Source: Candidatus Binatia bacterium
GTDB lineage: Bacteria; Desulfobacterota; Binatia; HRBIN30
Direction of reading: 5' to 3'
Assembly (NCBI GenBank): GCA_026004215.1
Contig: BPIR01000001.1
Location: 620,001 to 684,000 of the forward strand
DNA: 64,000 bases
Shown here in pieces: positions 1-12,000 of the stretch. A program made the translations under genes and the position numbers. Under the pieces are notes generated by a model that made no database searches, was not told the DNA's origin, and saw only the letters and a program-made list of their open reading frames with translations. Positions within the stretch are counted from its first letter, which is position 1. The number at the start of each line of letters is the position of its first letter.

Positions 1-3000
1 CCTCTCGGGGAACGTGTGCCTTCGGGCATGGAACGCTTTGTCGTGCGATAGGGAAGGTCGTGTCTCAAACCCCTCTCGGGGAACGTGTGCCTTCGGGCCT
101 CTCGCGCGAGTCGCTGCCGCCATCTGGAAGAGTCTCAAACCCCTCTCGGGGAACGTGTGCCTTCGGGCGGCTAAGCCCAACCCTGGTCGCCGGTTTGCTA
201 TCACGTCTCAAACCCCTCTCGGGGAACGTGTGCCTTCGGGCCAACGGCGGAGTACTTCCGCTACCGCCGGAGTCTCGTCTCAAACCCCTCTCGGGGAACG
301 TGTGCCTTCGGGCCCCGTGGGATACGCAAGGCAGTTGAAGCCGTTCCTGTGTCTCAAACCCCTCTCGGGGAACGTGTGCCTTCGGGCGAAAATGAACGCG
401 AAGCAACTTCGGAAGTTTCTCAGTCTCAAACCCCTCTCGGGGAACGTGTGCCTTCGGGCTCCGCTGGACATACGACACGCAGCCATATAGGCAGGTCTCA
501 AACCCCTCTCGGGGAACGTGTGCCTTCGGGCGCTCTGGGTGTACGACCGCTTCCGTTCTAAGAGTCTCAAACCCCTCTCGGGGAACGTGTGCCTTCGGGC
601 CCGTCGGCATGCCTTGTCGGCGGGCATGCGACCGAAAGTCTCAAACCCCTCTCGGGGAACGTGTGCCTTCGGGCGGAAAAATGGTGTACCTCTTGAGCGA
701 CCGTCAAGGTGTCTCAAACCCCTCTCGGGGAACGTGTGCCTTCGGGCGCTCCGATGGCGGTTGAGCAGCTTGAGCAGCTGCTCAACGTCTCAAACCCCTC
801 TCGGGGAACGTGTGCCTTCGGGCCTAACGGCGTGCCGGAAATTCACCGCCTAGGATTCGGTCTCAAACCCCTCTCGGGGAACGTGTGCCTTCGGGCAATA
901 TGCACACTTGCGGGTACCTTGGCGAGAAAGGGTCTCAAACCCCTCTCGGGGAACGTGTGCCTTCGGGCCGTACACCCGGCCGTGCAAAACATCGTCACGG
1001 CAGAGTCTCAAACCCCTCTCGGGGAACGTGTGCCTTCGGGCCTGGGGCGTGGCCGTCCCACGCACGTGGCCCGTGGTGTCTCAAACCCCTCTCGGGGAAC
1101 GTGTGCCTTCGGGCGGGGCTGGCGGCCCCGGGTACCCGGATTATGCCCCAGTCTCAAACCCCTCTCGGGGAACGTGTGCCTTCGGGCGTACCTATCTCCC
1201 GAGTACTTCGATATACACGCGTGCTCAAAGTCTCAAACCCCTCTCGGGGAACGTGTGCCTTCGGGCTGTCGACACGTTCCTCGCCGGGCTCGTCCCCAGC
1301 GAGTCTCAAACCCCTCTCGGGGAACGTGTGCCTTCGGGCGGCGGGGAGGAACCCAGAGCTCCGGGCGCGTGTCGAGTCTCAAACCCCTCTCGGGGAACGT
1401 GTGCCTTCGGGCAAAAAAAGCGGCGAGGAGGTAGCATGAGCGAGAAACAAGTCTCAAACCCCTCTCGGGGAACGTGTGCCTTCGGGCCCTGGCGTCCCTG
1501 GTATCCGGGGACGAGGAGGCGGGAGTCTCAAACCCCTCTCGGGGAACGTGTGCCTTCGGGCCCGGTTCCTCGCTGGGTTAACGCCCAGCGAGGAACCCGT
1601 CTCAAACCCCTCTCGGGGAACGTGTGCCTTCGGGCATACACCCCGCCCCCCGCCAGGGGTGCCAGGTAGACGTCTCAAACCCCTCTCGGGGAACGTGTGC
1701 CTTCGGGCCTTGGACAGGGCCGACGAGGTCCGGGCCCTGGGCCAGTCTCAAACCCCTCTCGGGGAACGTGTGCCTTCGGGCTTGCCGCGGCTTTCCCGCC
1801 CCCCGCGGTCCCGCGGCGTCTCAAACCCCTCTCGGGGAACGTGTGCCTTCGGGCTATGGAAAAAAGTATATATGAGGCCTGTAAAGCCCGCGTCTCAAAC
1901 CCCTCTCGGGGAACGTGTGCCTTCGGGCTTTGTCGGCGGGATCCTCTCGCCAGCGGGCGAGACGTCTCAAACCCCTCTCGGGGAACGTGTGCCTTCGGGC
2001 TTTAACTCTGGCCGCCACTGTCTCTGGGGACGAGGAGTCTCAAACCCCTCTCGGGGAACGTGTGCCTTCGGGCCCTCGCGAGGCTATCGAGGCCGGGCGG
2101 CGGCTCGGTGTCTCAAACCCCTCTCGGGGAACGTGTGCCTTCGGGCATATTGAGACATCCCCGAAGCTCGTTGCCGGCTTGCTGTCTCAAACCCCTCTCG
2201 GGGAACGTGTGCCTTCGGGCGGAAACCGCGGGCAATGGGCAAGGCATTGCCCGCAGTGTCTCAAACCCCTCTCGGGGAACGTGTGCCTTCGGGCCCGTAA
2301 GGCCGTACTCCACCATGGCCTTCCCTTGGTGGGTCTCAAACCCCTCTCGGGGAACGTGTGCCTTCGGGCGCCGGAGTGACGACCTCCGGAGTGACGACCT
2401 CCGGAGTGGTCTCAAACCCCTCTCGGGGAACGTGTGCCTTCGGGCTGAGCAGCTTAAAAAAAAGCTGCTCAACGCGCTGAAATGTCTCAAACCCCTCTCG
2501 GGGAACGTGTGCCTTCGGGCAGCGCAACGGGTTTGCGCCACTAGTGTGGCGCAGTGTCTCAAACCCCTCTCGGGGAACGTGTGCCTTCGGGCCAGCGAGG
2601 AACCCGCCACTAAGGCGGAAATGCTCCAGTCTCAAACCCCTCTCGGGGAACGTGTGCCTTCGGGCCTTTCCCGCCCCCCGCGGGCCCGCGGCGGCGGGGT
2701 CGGTCTCAAACCCCTCTCGGGGAACGTGTGCCTTCGGGCGCGGAGGCCCTCGAGGAGGGCCTGAAGGCCCTCGACAGGTCTCAAACCCCTCTCGGGGAAC
2801 GTGTGCCTTCGGGCGTGAGTTCCGAGGGCCCGTGCGGCCGGACGCACGGGAGTCTCAAACCCCTCTCGGGGAACGTGTGCCTTCGGGCCCCTCGGGGTCC
2901 ACGTCGCGCCCAGGCAAACATGCGAGTCTCAAACCCCTCTCGGGGAACGTGTGCCTTCGGGCGGCAGTCCGATTTTCGGAGAAGTGGATGGAGCAGTCTC

Positions 3001-6000
3001 AAACCCCTCTCGGGGAACGTGTGCCTTCGGGCTTACCGCGCGGCATTCGCCGGGCGGTCGAGGCAGTCGTCTCAAACCCCTCTCGGGGAACGTGTGCCTT
3101 CGGGCGAAATGGAAACGCTATTACTGTGTGACAGGGAAGGGAGTCTCAAACCCCTCTCGGGGAACGTGTGCCTTCGGGCGGTTTCGCGGACCAGCTCGTT
3201 TACCTGGAAGAGGGATTGTCTCAAACCCCTCTCGGGGAACGTGTGCCTTCGGGCCTATTTTGAAAGAAAATCCGGGGTAAAGGTGCTTTAGGTCTCAAAC
3301 CCCTCTCGGGGAACGTGTGCCTTCGGGCAAAGGTAACTTCGGGGAATTTTCAACAGAACAGTCAGTCTCAAACCCCTCTCGGGGAACGTGTGCCTTCGGG
3401 CCAAAAGCGCCAGAGAAAGTGGCGCAAGTCTACACGTGTCTCAAACCCCTCTCGGGGAACGTGTGCCTTCGGGCAAAGCCCGCACGCCGCCGGGGCGCTT
3501 TGGCCAAGCGGTCTCAAACCCCTCTCGGGGAACGTGTGCCTTCGGGCTCGTACCCGCACCCCGAGCGAGGGTACTTCATGGTCAGTCTCAAACCCCTCTC
3601 GGGGAACGTGTGCCTTCGGGCTTTTATGTGAGCAGCAAGGAACCCGTAACCCAGCTTTGTCTCAAACCCCTCTCGGGGAACGTGTGCCTTCGGGCAAGGT
3701 CTCAGAAGTGCTTCTGGCTAAAGGTTTTATGGTCTCAAACCCCTCTCGGGGAACGTGTGCCTTCGGGCATAGAGGTCGATGCGGCGAGCGAGATCGACTC
3801 CCTACGTCTCAAACCCCTCTCGGGGAACGTGTGCCTTCGGGCTGGAAGACGCCGCCACTCGAGCAACTTCGAAGGAAGTGTCTCAAACCCCTCTCGGGGA
3901 ACGTGTGCCTTCGGGCTCAACTCGCTTCGTTGGCGAGTCGAGCAACTCCAGAAGTCTCAAACCCCTCTCGGGGAACGTGTGCCTTCGGGCCAGTGGAAGC
4001 CAGAAGTGCTTTTGGTTGAAAATTTTAGTCTCAAACCCCTCTCGGGGAACGTGTGCCTTCGGGCAGCAGCTGAAAAGAAAGCTGCTCAACGCGCTGAAGT
4101 GGTCTCAAACCCCTCTCGGGGAACGTGTGCCTTCGGGCATCAGCGCGGCGGGTTGGCACCGCAATGCGGTGCCGTGTCTCAAACCCCTCTCGGGGAACGT
4201 GTGCCTTCGGGCTAGAGATTGACGCGGCGGAAGAGATAGCCGCCCTACGTCTCAAACCCCTCTCGGGGAACGTGTGCCTTCGGGCGGAAGTGTCGGTCGG
4301 CGAAGAGCTCGCCGCTTTGCGGCGTCTCAAACCCCTCTCGGGGAACGTGTGCCTTCGGGCTCACGGCGACTTTCACGTCGCCGGATATTTGTGTGGAGTC
4401 TCAAACCCCTCTCGGGGAACGTGTGCCTTCGGGCGGAGCAAGAGCTCGCCACTCTCCGGCGAGCTCTTGAGTCTCAAACCCCTCTCGGGGAACGTGTGCC
4501 TTCGGGCAGATTTGTCGCCGCACGGATAGGCCATGGTGCAGCGTGTCTCAAACCCCTCTCGGGGAACGTGTGCCTTCGGGCAGAACCCGCCTTAACGCGT
4601 TCCTCGCGGGGCTCGTCGTCTCAAACCCCTCTCGGGGAACGTGTGCCTTCGGGCGAAAAGCACTGGTAACAATTTTGGGTCTTTCTCGGCGTCTCAAACC
4701 CCTCTCGGGGAACGTGTGCCTTCGGGCGAAAGGGAAAAAGAAAAGCACTGGTAACAATTTTGGGTGTCTCAAACCCCTCTCGGGGAACGTGTGCCTTCGG
4801 GCCCGATACGTTGCGGGTAATGCCTTGCCCGTTGCCCGGTCTCAAACCCCTCTCGGGGAACGTGTGCCTTCGGGCAGGAAGCTGGTCAATTCGCTACGAT
4901 GGCGAATTGACCAGTCTCAAACCCCTCTCGGGGAACGTGTGCCTTCGGGCGTTGTGGAGATTCCGGTGGAGCAAGAGCTTGCCGCGTCTCAAACCCCTCT
5001 CGGGGAACGTGTGCCTTCGGGCAATATTTCGAGAAAAAAACTGGGGCAAAGGTGCTTTGTCTCAAACCCCTCTCGGGGAACGTGTGCCTTCGGGCGTGAG
5101 GACGCACGAGCGCCAGGCCGCTTACGAGCGAGTCTCAAACCCCTCTCGGGGAACGTGTGCCTTCGGGCTGAGTTCCGAGGGCCCGTGCGGCCGGACGCAC
5201 GGGAGTCTCAAACCCCTCTCGGGGAACGTGTGCCTTCGGGCGCGTGGCCGGCACGCGGCCCGCGTGCTAGCGCTGACGTCTCAAACCCCTCTCGGGGAAC
5301 GTGTGCCTTCGGGCGAGCGGGGGCTAGCGCAACAGTTGGTGTGGTTGGAAGGTCTCAAACCCCTCTCGGGGAACGTGTGCCTTCGGGCGGAGTTTTACTG
5401 GTTTGAGATCCTGGCAAGCCAGGAGTCTCAAACCCCTCTCGGGGAACGTGTGCCTTCGGGCGCATGAATCCCTACCTACAGGAACTGTATTCAATGGTGT
5501 CTCAAACCCCTCTCGGGGAACGTGTGCCTTCGGGCTTAAGTGGTCGTGCAAATGCACAGGTCACGCAAGCTGGTCTCAAACCCCTCTCGGGGAACGTGTG
5601 CCTTCGGGCCATTCTGGCTCGTAGAAGGGTTCTTGGAAGCCATTCGTCTCAAACCCCTCTCGGGGAACGTGTGCCTTCGGGCGGCAACGCCGCCGGCGGC
5701 GTAAAGCCCGCACGCCGCCGGTCTCAAACCCCTCTCGGGGAACGTGTGCCTTCGGGCAAGATAGCCGCGCCGCGCGGCCTTATGGGGCCAAAGCGTCTCA
5801 AACCCCTCTCGGGGAACGTGTGCCTTCGGGCCAAAACGACTCCAAGGCTAGTCGCCGGCCTGCTTTCAGTCTCAAACCCCTCTCGGGGAACGTGTGCCTT
5901 CGGGCGATCGTATACAGCCCGGGGGCGGATGATTACGACGGGTCTCAAACCCCTCTCGGGGAACGTGTGCCTTCGGGCCCCAGAGGGGGCCCGCGAGGTG

Positions 6001-9000
6001 GCCCGCGGCCTATCAGTCTCAAACCCCTCTCGGGGAACGTGTGCCTTCGGGCGGTTTCAGGTTTTAGCGAGTCAACCGGTCGAAACCTCGTCTCAAACCC
6101 CTCTCGGGGAACGTGTGCCTTCGGGCAATTGTTGTCATTGGCCGCCACCGTCTCCGGTGACGGTCTCAAACCCCTCTCGGGGAACGTGTGCCTTCGGGCG
6201 GCTTTCCCGCCCCCCGCGGTCCCGCGGCGGCGGGGCCGTCTCAAACCCCTCTCGGGGAACGTGTGCCTTCGGGCGTTCGTTGTGCGATAAGGAGCACGCG
6301 ACATGGAGAAAGTCTCAAACCCCTCTCGGGGAACGTGTGCCTTCGGGCCAATACAGTGACCGCGAGCGCGGTTATGCGCTCGCGGGTCTCAAACCCCTCT
6401 CGGGGAACGTGTGCCTTCGGGCAATACAGTGACCGCGAGCGCGGTTATGCGCTCGCGGTCTCAAACCCCTCTCGGGGAACGTGTGCCTTCGGGCCCCTCG
6501 ATGAGGCGGACCGGGTCCGCGCGCTGGGGACGTCTCAAACCCCTCTCGGGGAACGTGTGCCTTCGGGCTCGGTCGGAGTCGGGGGCGCGGCCAGCACCGC
6601 CTAACGTCTCAAACCCCTCTCGGGGAACGTGTGCCTTCGGGCGAGGTGTTCGAGTACATGGCGAAGGTGGATGAGGCCGTCTCAAACCCCTCTCGGGGAA
6701 CGTGTGCCTTCGGGCACGACGATGGTGATTGTCGAGTATTGGGAAACTTTCGGTCTCAAACCCCTCTCGGGGAACGTGTGCCTTCGGGCAGGGTAGTCAT
6801 AGAGATCGACGCGGCGGCGGAGATTGGTCTCAAACCCCTCTCGGGGAACGTGTGCCTTCGGGCCTCTTGACGTGAGCACGCATAAATCTCGAAATTGCGG
6901 TCAGAGTCTCAAACCCCTCTCGGGGAACGTGTGCCTTCGGGCTCCCAGCGGGGAACACAAAACCCGGAGTTTGTTGCCGGGTCTCAAACCCCTCTCGGGG
7001 AACGTGTGCCTTCGGGCTGTCAGGATGACGTGGCGCCCCGGTGGCAGCCTTGACGTCTCAAACCCCTCTCGGGGAACGTGTGCCTTCGGGCACTGGTCGA
7101 GTTTCCTGCGGGGTGAAGCCCCGCAAAGTCTCAAACCCCTCTCGGGGAACGTGTGCCTTCGGGCGAGGACGTCATGGAGAAAACACTATTTGAGTTGCAA
7201 AGTCTCAAACCCCTCTCGGGGAACGTGTGCCTTCGGGCCTTGCGCCGCGCGGAGACTGAGGACGGGTGGGTCGGTCTCAAACCCCTCTCGGGGAACGTGT
7301 GCCTTCGGGCACGTTTGTCGCCGGCTTGCTGTCGCGCGTCGGCGACGTCTCAAACCCCTCTCGGGGAACGTGTGCCTTCGGGCCTACCGAGCACTTCGAT
7401 ATCCATGCGTGCTCTGACTGTCTCAAACCCCTCTCGGGGAACGTGTGCCTTCGGGCCGGCTGCTAACGCTGGCCGCCCTCATCACCGGTGAAGTCTCAAA
7501 CCCCTCTCGGGGAACGTGTGCCTTCGGGCCAAGAAACCGGACGGGCGCATGCGGCAGATTTACATGTCTCAAACCCCTCTCGGGGAACGTGTGCCTTCGG
7601 GCACATTGCAGAGCTGCAGATTGACAGGGCCCACTCCCGGTCTCAAACCCCTCTCGGGGAACGTGTGCCTTCGGGCGGTGGATGCATTCGCTACGTCGCT
7701 CGTACCCGGGGAAGTCTCAAACCCCTCTCGGGGAACGTGTGCCTTCGGGCACTACTCGAGCTCGCGGCAACCATAACGGGTGATCAGTCTCAAACCCCTC
7801 TCGGGGAACGTGTGCCTTCGGGCCAGTGAGACCGGCTTTGAGATTTACGCTTGCTCAAGTCTCAAACCCCTCTCGGGGAACGTGTGCCTTCGGGCTTTTA
7901 TTGGTTTCAGGTTCTGGCTTGCCAGAACCTGAGTCTCAAACCCCTCTCGGGGAACGTGTGCCTTCGGGCGTATATCAGTGAGACCGGCTTTGAGATTTAC
8001 GCTTGCTCAAGTCTCAAACCCCTCTCGGGGAACGTGTGCCTTCGGGCAAGCTCTTGGAGCTAGCCGCCACAGTCTCCCAAGAGTCTCAAACCCCTCTCGG
8101 GGAACGTGTGCCTTCGGGCCGAGAGGGGTGCTGGTCGTGTGTCCTCTCGGGGCACGTCTCAAACCCCTCTCGGGGAACGTGTGCCTTCGGGCCGGGTCGC
8201 CGCAGCCAAATCCTTAGAGGATTTGGCTGGTCTCAAACCCCTCTCGGGGAACGTGTGCCTTCGGGCGAAAAACATGCACGTTGTAGGGTACATAGCCGCC
8301 GGGTCTCAAACCCCTCTCGGGGAACGTGTGCCTTCGGGCGGTTCGAGATCTATGGATGCTCGAACCATTCTCTCAGTCTCAAACCCCTCTCGGGGAACGT
8401 GTGCCTTCGGGCTAGAGATTCCGGTGGAGGCGGAGGTCGCCGCCTTGAAGTCTCAAACCCCTCTCGGGGAACGTGTGCCTTCGGGCAAAGAAATCCGGCC
8501 GGAAGGTTCTCTAGCCTTCCGGGTCTCAAACCCCTCTCGGGGAACGTGTGCCTTCGGGCTGTTAAAGCGTGGATGGACAAGGAGCGAGTCCCAGAGTCTC
8601 AAACCCCTCTCGGGGAACGTGTGCCTTCGGGCAACACGCACAGGTCATGCGACCTGTGCTATGCGATTTTGGTCTCAAACCCCTCTCGGGGAACGTGTGC
8701 CTTCGGGCTTTTCCAAAAAGGCCCGCAAGGCACTGCGGGCCTATGGTCTCAAACCCCTCTCGGGGAACGTGTGCCTTCGGGCAAGGCCCTAGACGCGGCC
8801 GTAGAGGCCGCGCAAGGCGTCTCAAACCCCTCTCGGGGAACGTGTGCCTTCGGGCGGCTAGCTTATTCTTCGCGCGAGAACCGGCCCCGGTGGAGGTGTC
8901 TCAAACCCCTCTCGGGGAACGTGTGCCTTCGGGCCGAAATCCGGTACTACGAAAAGAAATCCGGCCGGAAGTCTCAAACCCCTCTCGGGGAACGTGTGCC

Positions 9001-12000
9001 TTCGGGCGGGTCGGGCGATACTCCGGAACGGGGTTAAACTACGCGTCTCAAACCCCTCTCGGGGAACGTGTGCCTTCGGGCGATTCAGGCGGCCGTAAAA
9101 CAACTCGCGGCCGGGGCGTCTCAAACCCCTCTCGGGGAACGTGTGCCTTCGGGCGAAGGTCCTATAGGACCTTCCTTCCGGACAACAAAAAGTCTCAAAC
9201 CCCTCTCGGGGAACGTGTGCCTTCGGGCAACTCCCGCTACACCATCGAGGCGGGGAACGAAACATGTCTCAAACCCCTCTCGGGGAACGTGTGCCTTCGG
9301 GCACCAGTCGCACAGGTCCTGCGACCTGTGCTTTATGGGTCTCAAACCCCTCTCGGGGAACGTGTGCCTTCGGGCGTAAGTTAATAAACGAAATCCGGTA
9401 TTATGAGAAAAAGTCTCAAACCCCTCTCGGGGAACGTGTGCCTTCGGGCAAAACCCGCAGTGTCCTAGCGCACTGCGGGTTTTTTGTCTCAAACCCCTCT
9501 CGGGGAACGTGTGCCTTCGGGCGGGGCATAAACAAGCTCCTAAACGAGATTAAGTATTGTCTCAAACCCCTCTCGGGGAACGTGTGCCTTCGGGCCGGTA
9601 GCGCTCTACGAGCGCTACGGTCTTCGGGGGTTGTCTCAAACCCCTCTCGGGGAACGTGTGCCTTCGGGCTTTGTGGCTACGCTCGTCCCCGGGGACGAAC
9701 CCGCGTCTCAAACCCCTCTCGGGGAACGTGTGCCTTCGGGCGCAGAGTCGCACAGGTCGTGCGACCTGTGCTTTATGTCTCAAACCCCTCTCGGGGAACG
9801 TGTGCCTTCGGGCCCCAGCGGGGGGGTGAGTTTATGAAGCGAAGATTCTAGTCTCAAACCCCTCTCGGGGAACGTGTGCCTTCGGGCCATTCTGGTACGT
9901 AGAAGGATTCTTAGAGGGCATTCGTCTCAAACCCCTCTCGGGGAACGTGTGCCTTCGGGCCTATTTCATAGGTGGGTAGGGGGGCTCTCCCCCTACCCAC
10001 GTCTCAAACCCCTCTCGGGGAACGTGTGCCTTCGGGCGTCACGAGTTTAACCGCCGCGAGCGCGGCTACGCGCTGTCTCAAACCCCTCTCGGGGAACGTG
10101 TGCCTTCGGGCTGGCCGCGGCCCTCATCGAGGGCCTGAAGGCCCTCGAGTCTCAAACCCCTCTCGGGGAACGTGTGCCTTCGGGCGCAGCTCCCCCGCAC
10201 GGGGGTGAGCGCCAGTGTCCGGTCTCAAACCCCTCTCGGGGAACGTGTGCCTTCGGGCGAAGGGAAAAGGTAATTTTGGGAGTTTCACGCCCGAGGTCTC
10301 AAACCCCTCTCGGGGAACGTGTGCCTTCGGGCGCTGGGATACTACGCGGCGCGGCATTCAGCGCGCGGTAGGTCTCAAACCCCTCTCGGGGAACGTGTGC
10401 CTTCGGGCCAGTCGGCCGGAAGAAAAGGAGGGACAATGAAAAGAAGTCTCAAACCCCTCTCGGGGAACGTGTGCCTTCGGGCAGAGATTTCGGCGGAACA
10501 GGAGATCGCCGCCCTTAAGTCTCAAACCCCTCTCGGGGAACGTGTGCCTTCGGGCAAAAAAGCTGGTCAACTCGCTGAAGTGGCGAGTTGAGTCTCAAAC
10601 CCCTCTCGGGGAACGTGTGCCTTCGGGCTGAAGTGGCGAGTTGACCAGCTTGAAAAGCTGGTCAGTCTCAAACCCCTCTCGGGGAACGTGTGCCTTCGGG
10701 CCTCTTCCAGAAGGCCGAGACACTACAGCAAGCTTTATGTCTCAAACCCCTCTCGGGGAACGTGTGCCTTCGGGCACGCTCCCCGTCGTCCCGCGAGCGC
10801 GGATTCGCGCTGTCTCAAACCCCTCTCGGGGAACGTGTGCCTTCGGGCCAGGTGGAAATCTTCCGGGAGGCTCTTAAGAGCCTCGTCTCAAACCCCTCTC
10901 GGGGAACGTGTGCCTTCGGGCCCGTGTCCGGCCCGGCGGCAGACGTGGCCGCGGCCCGTCTCAAACCCCTCTCGGGGAACGTGTGCCTTCGGGCCGAAGT
11001 CCGATACTTCGAGAAGAAGACCGGTCGGAAGGTCTCAAACCCCTCTCGGGGAACGTGTGCCTTCGGGCGAAATGGCGTCGATCCCAAGCGGTAACCCGCA
11101 GGCCGTCTCAAACCCCTCTCGGGGAACGTGTGCCTTCGGGCTTTTCAACCGGGCAAGCCGGGGCATGACCCCGGAACAGTCTCAAACCCCTCTCGGGGAA
11201 CGTGTGCCTTCGGGCGTTATGAAAACAAGGTTATACACCTTAGACGCCAACGTCTCAAACCCCTCTCGGGGAACGTGTGCCTTCGGGCTGAAAAGGCTTT
11301 ATACGATAGAGGCCCACATCCTTGAGTCTCAAACCCCTCTCGGGGAACGTGTGCCTTCGGGCATGGCCCAGGAGGGCGTCCCAGAGACGTCCCCCCTGGG
11401 ATTTGGTCTCAAACCCCTCTCGGGGAACGTGTGCCTTCGGGCACGAGGTAAGATTCTATGAGAAAAAGTCCGGCCGGAAGTCTCAAACCCCTCTCGGGGA
11501 ACGTGTGCCTTCGGGCAGTCCATCCACTTCGCAAAGAAGTGGATGGCGCGGGAGTCTCAAACCCCTCTCGGGGAACGTGTGCCTTCGGGCGGCTTTCCCG
11601 CCCCCCGCGGGCCCGCGGCGGCGGGGCGTCTCAAACCCCTCTCGGGGAACGTGTGCCTTCGGGCCTCTAAACGTTGACGACCAGCCCGCCACTAAGGCGG
11701 AGTCTCAAACCCCTCTCGGGGAACGTGTGCCTTCGGGCGCAGGTATCGGTGTTTAAGAACGCATTGAAGGACTTGGTCTCAAACCCCTCTCGGGGAACGT
11801 GTGCCTTCGGGCGTTGAGAAAGCGCACTCAAGTGCGGGTCGTGCGTGAGTCTCAAACCCCTCTCGGGGAACGTGTGCCTTCGGGCGTTTCCCCCGCGCGC
11901 TACGTCGCAGCGGGCGGGTGTGGTCTCAAACCCCTCTCGGGGAACGTGTGCCTTCGGGCGATGGCGCGCGCACGTGCAGTACATGCGTCGAGATCGGTCT

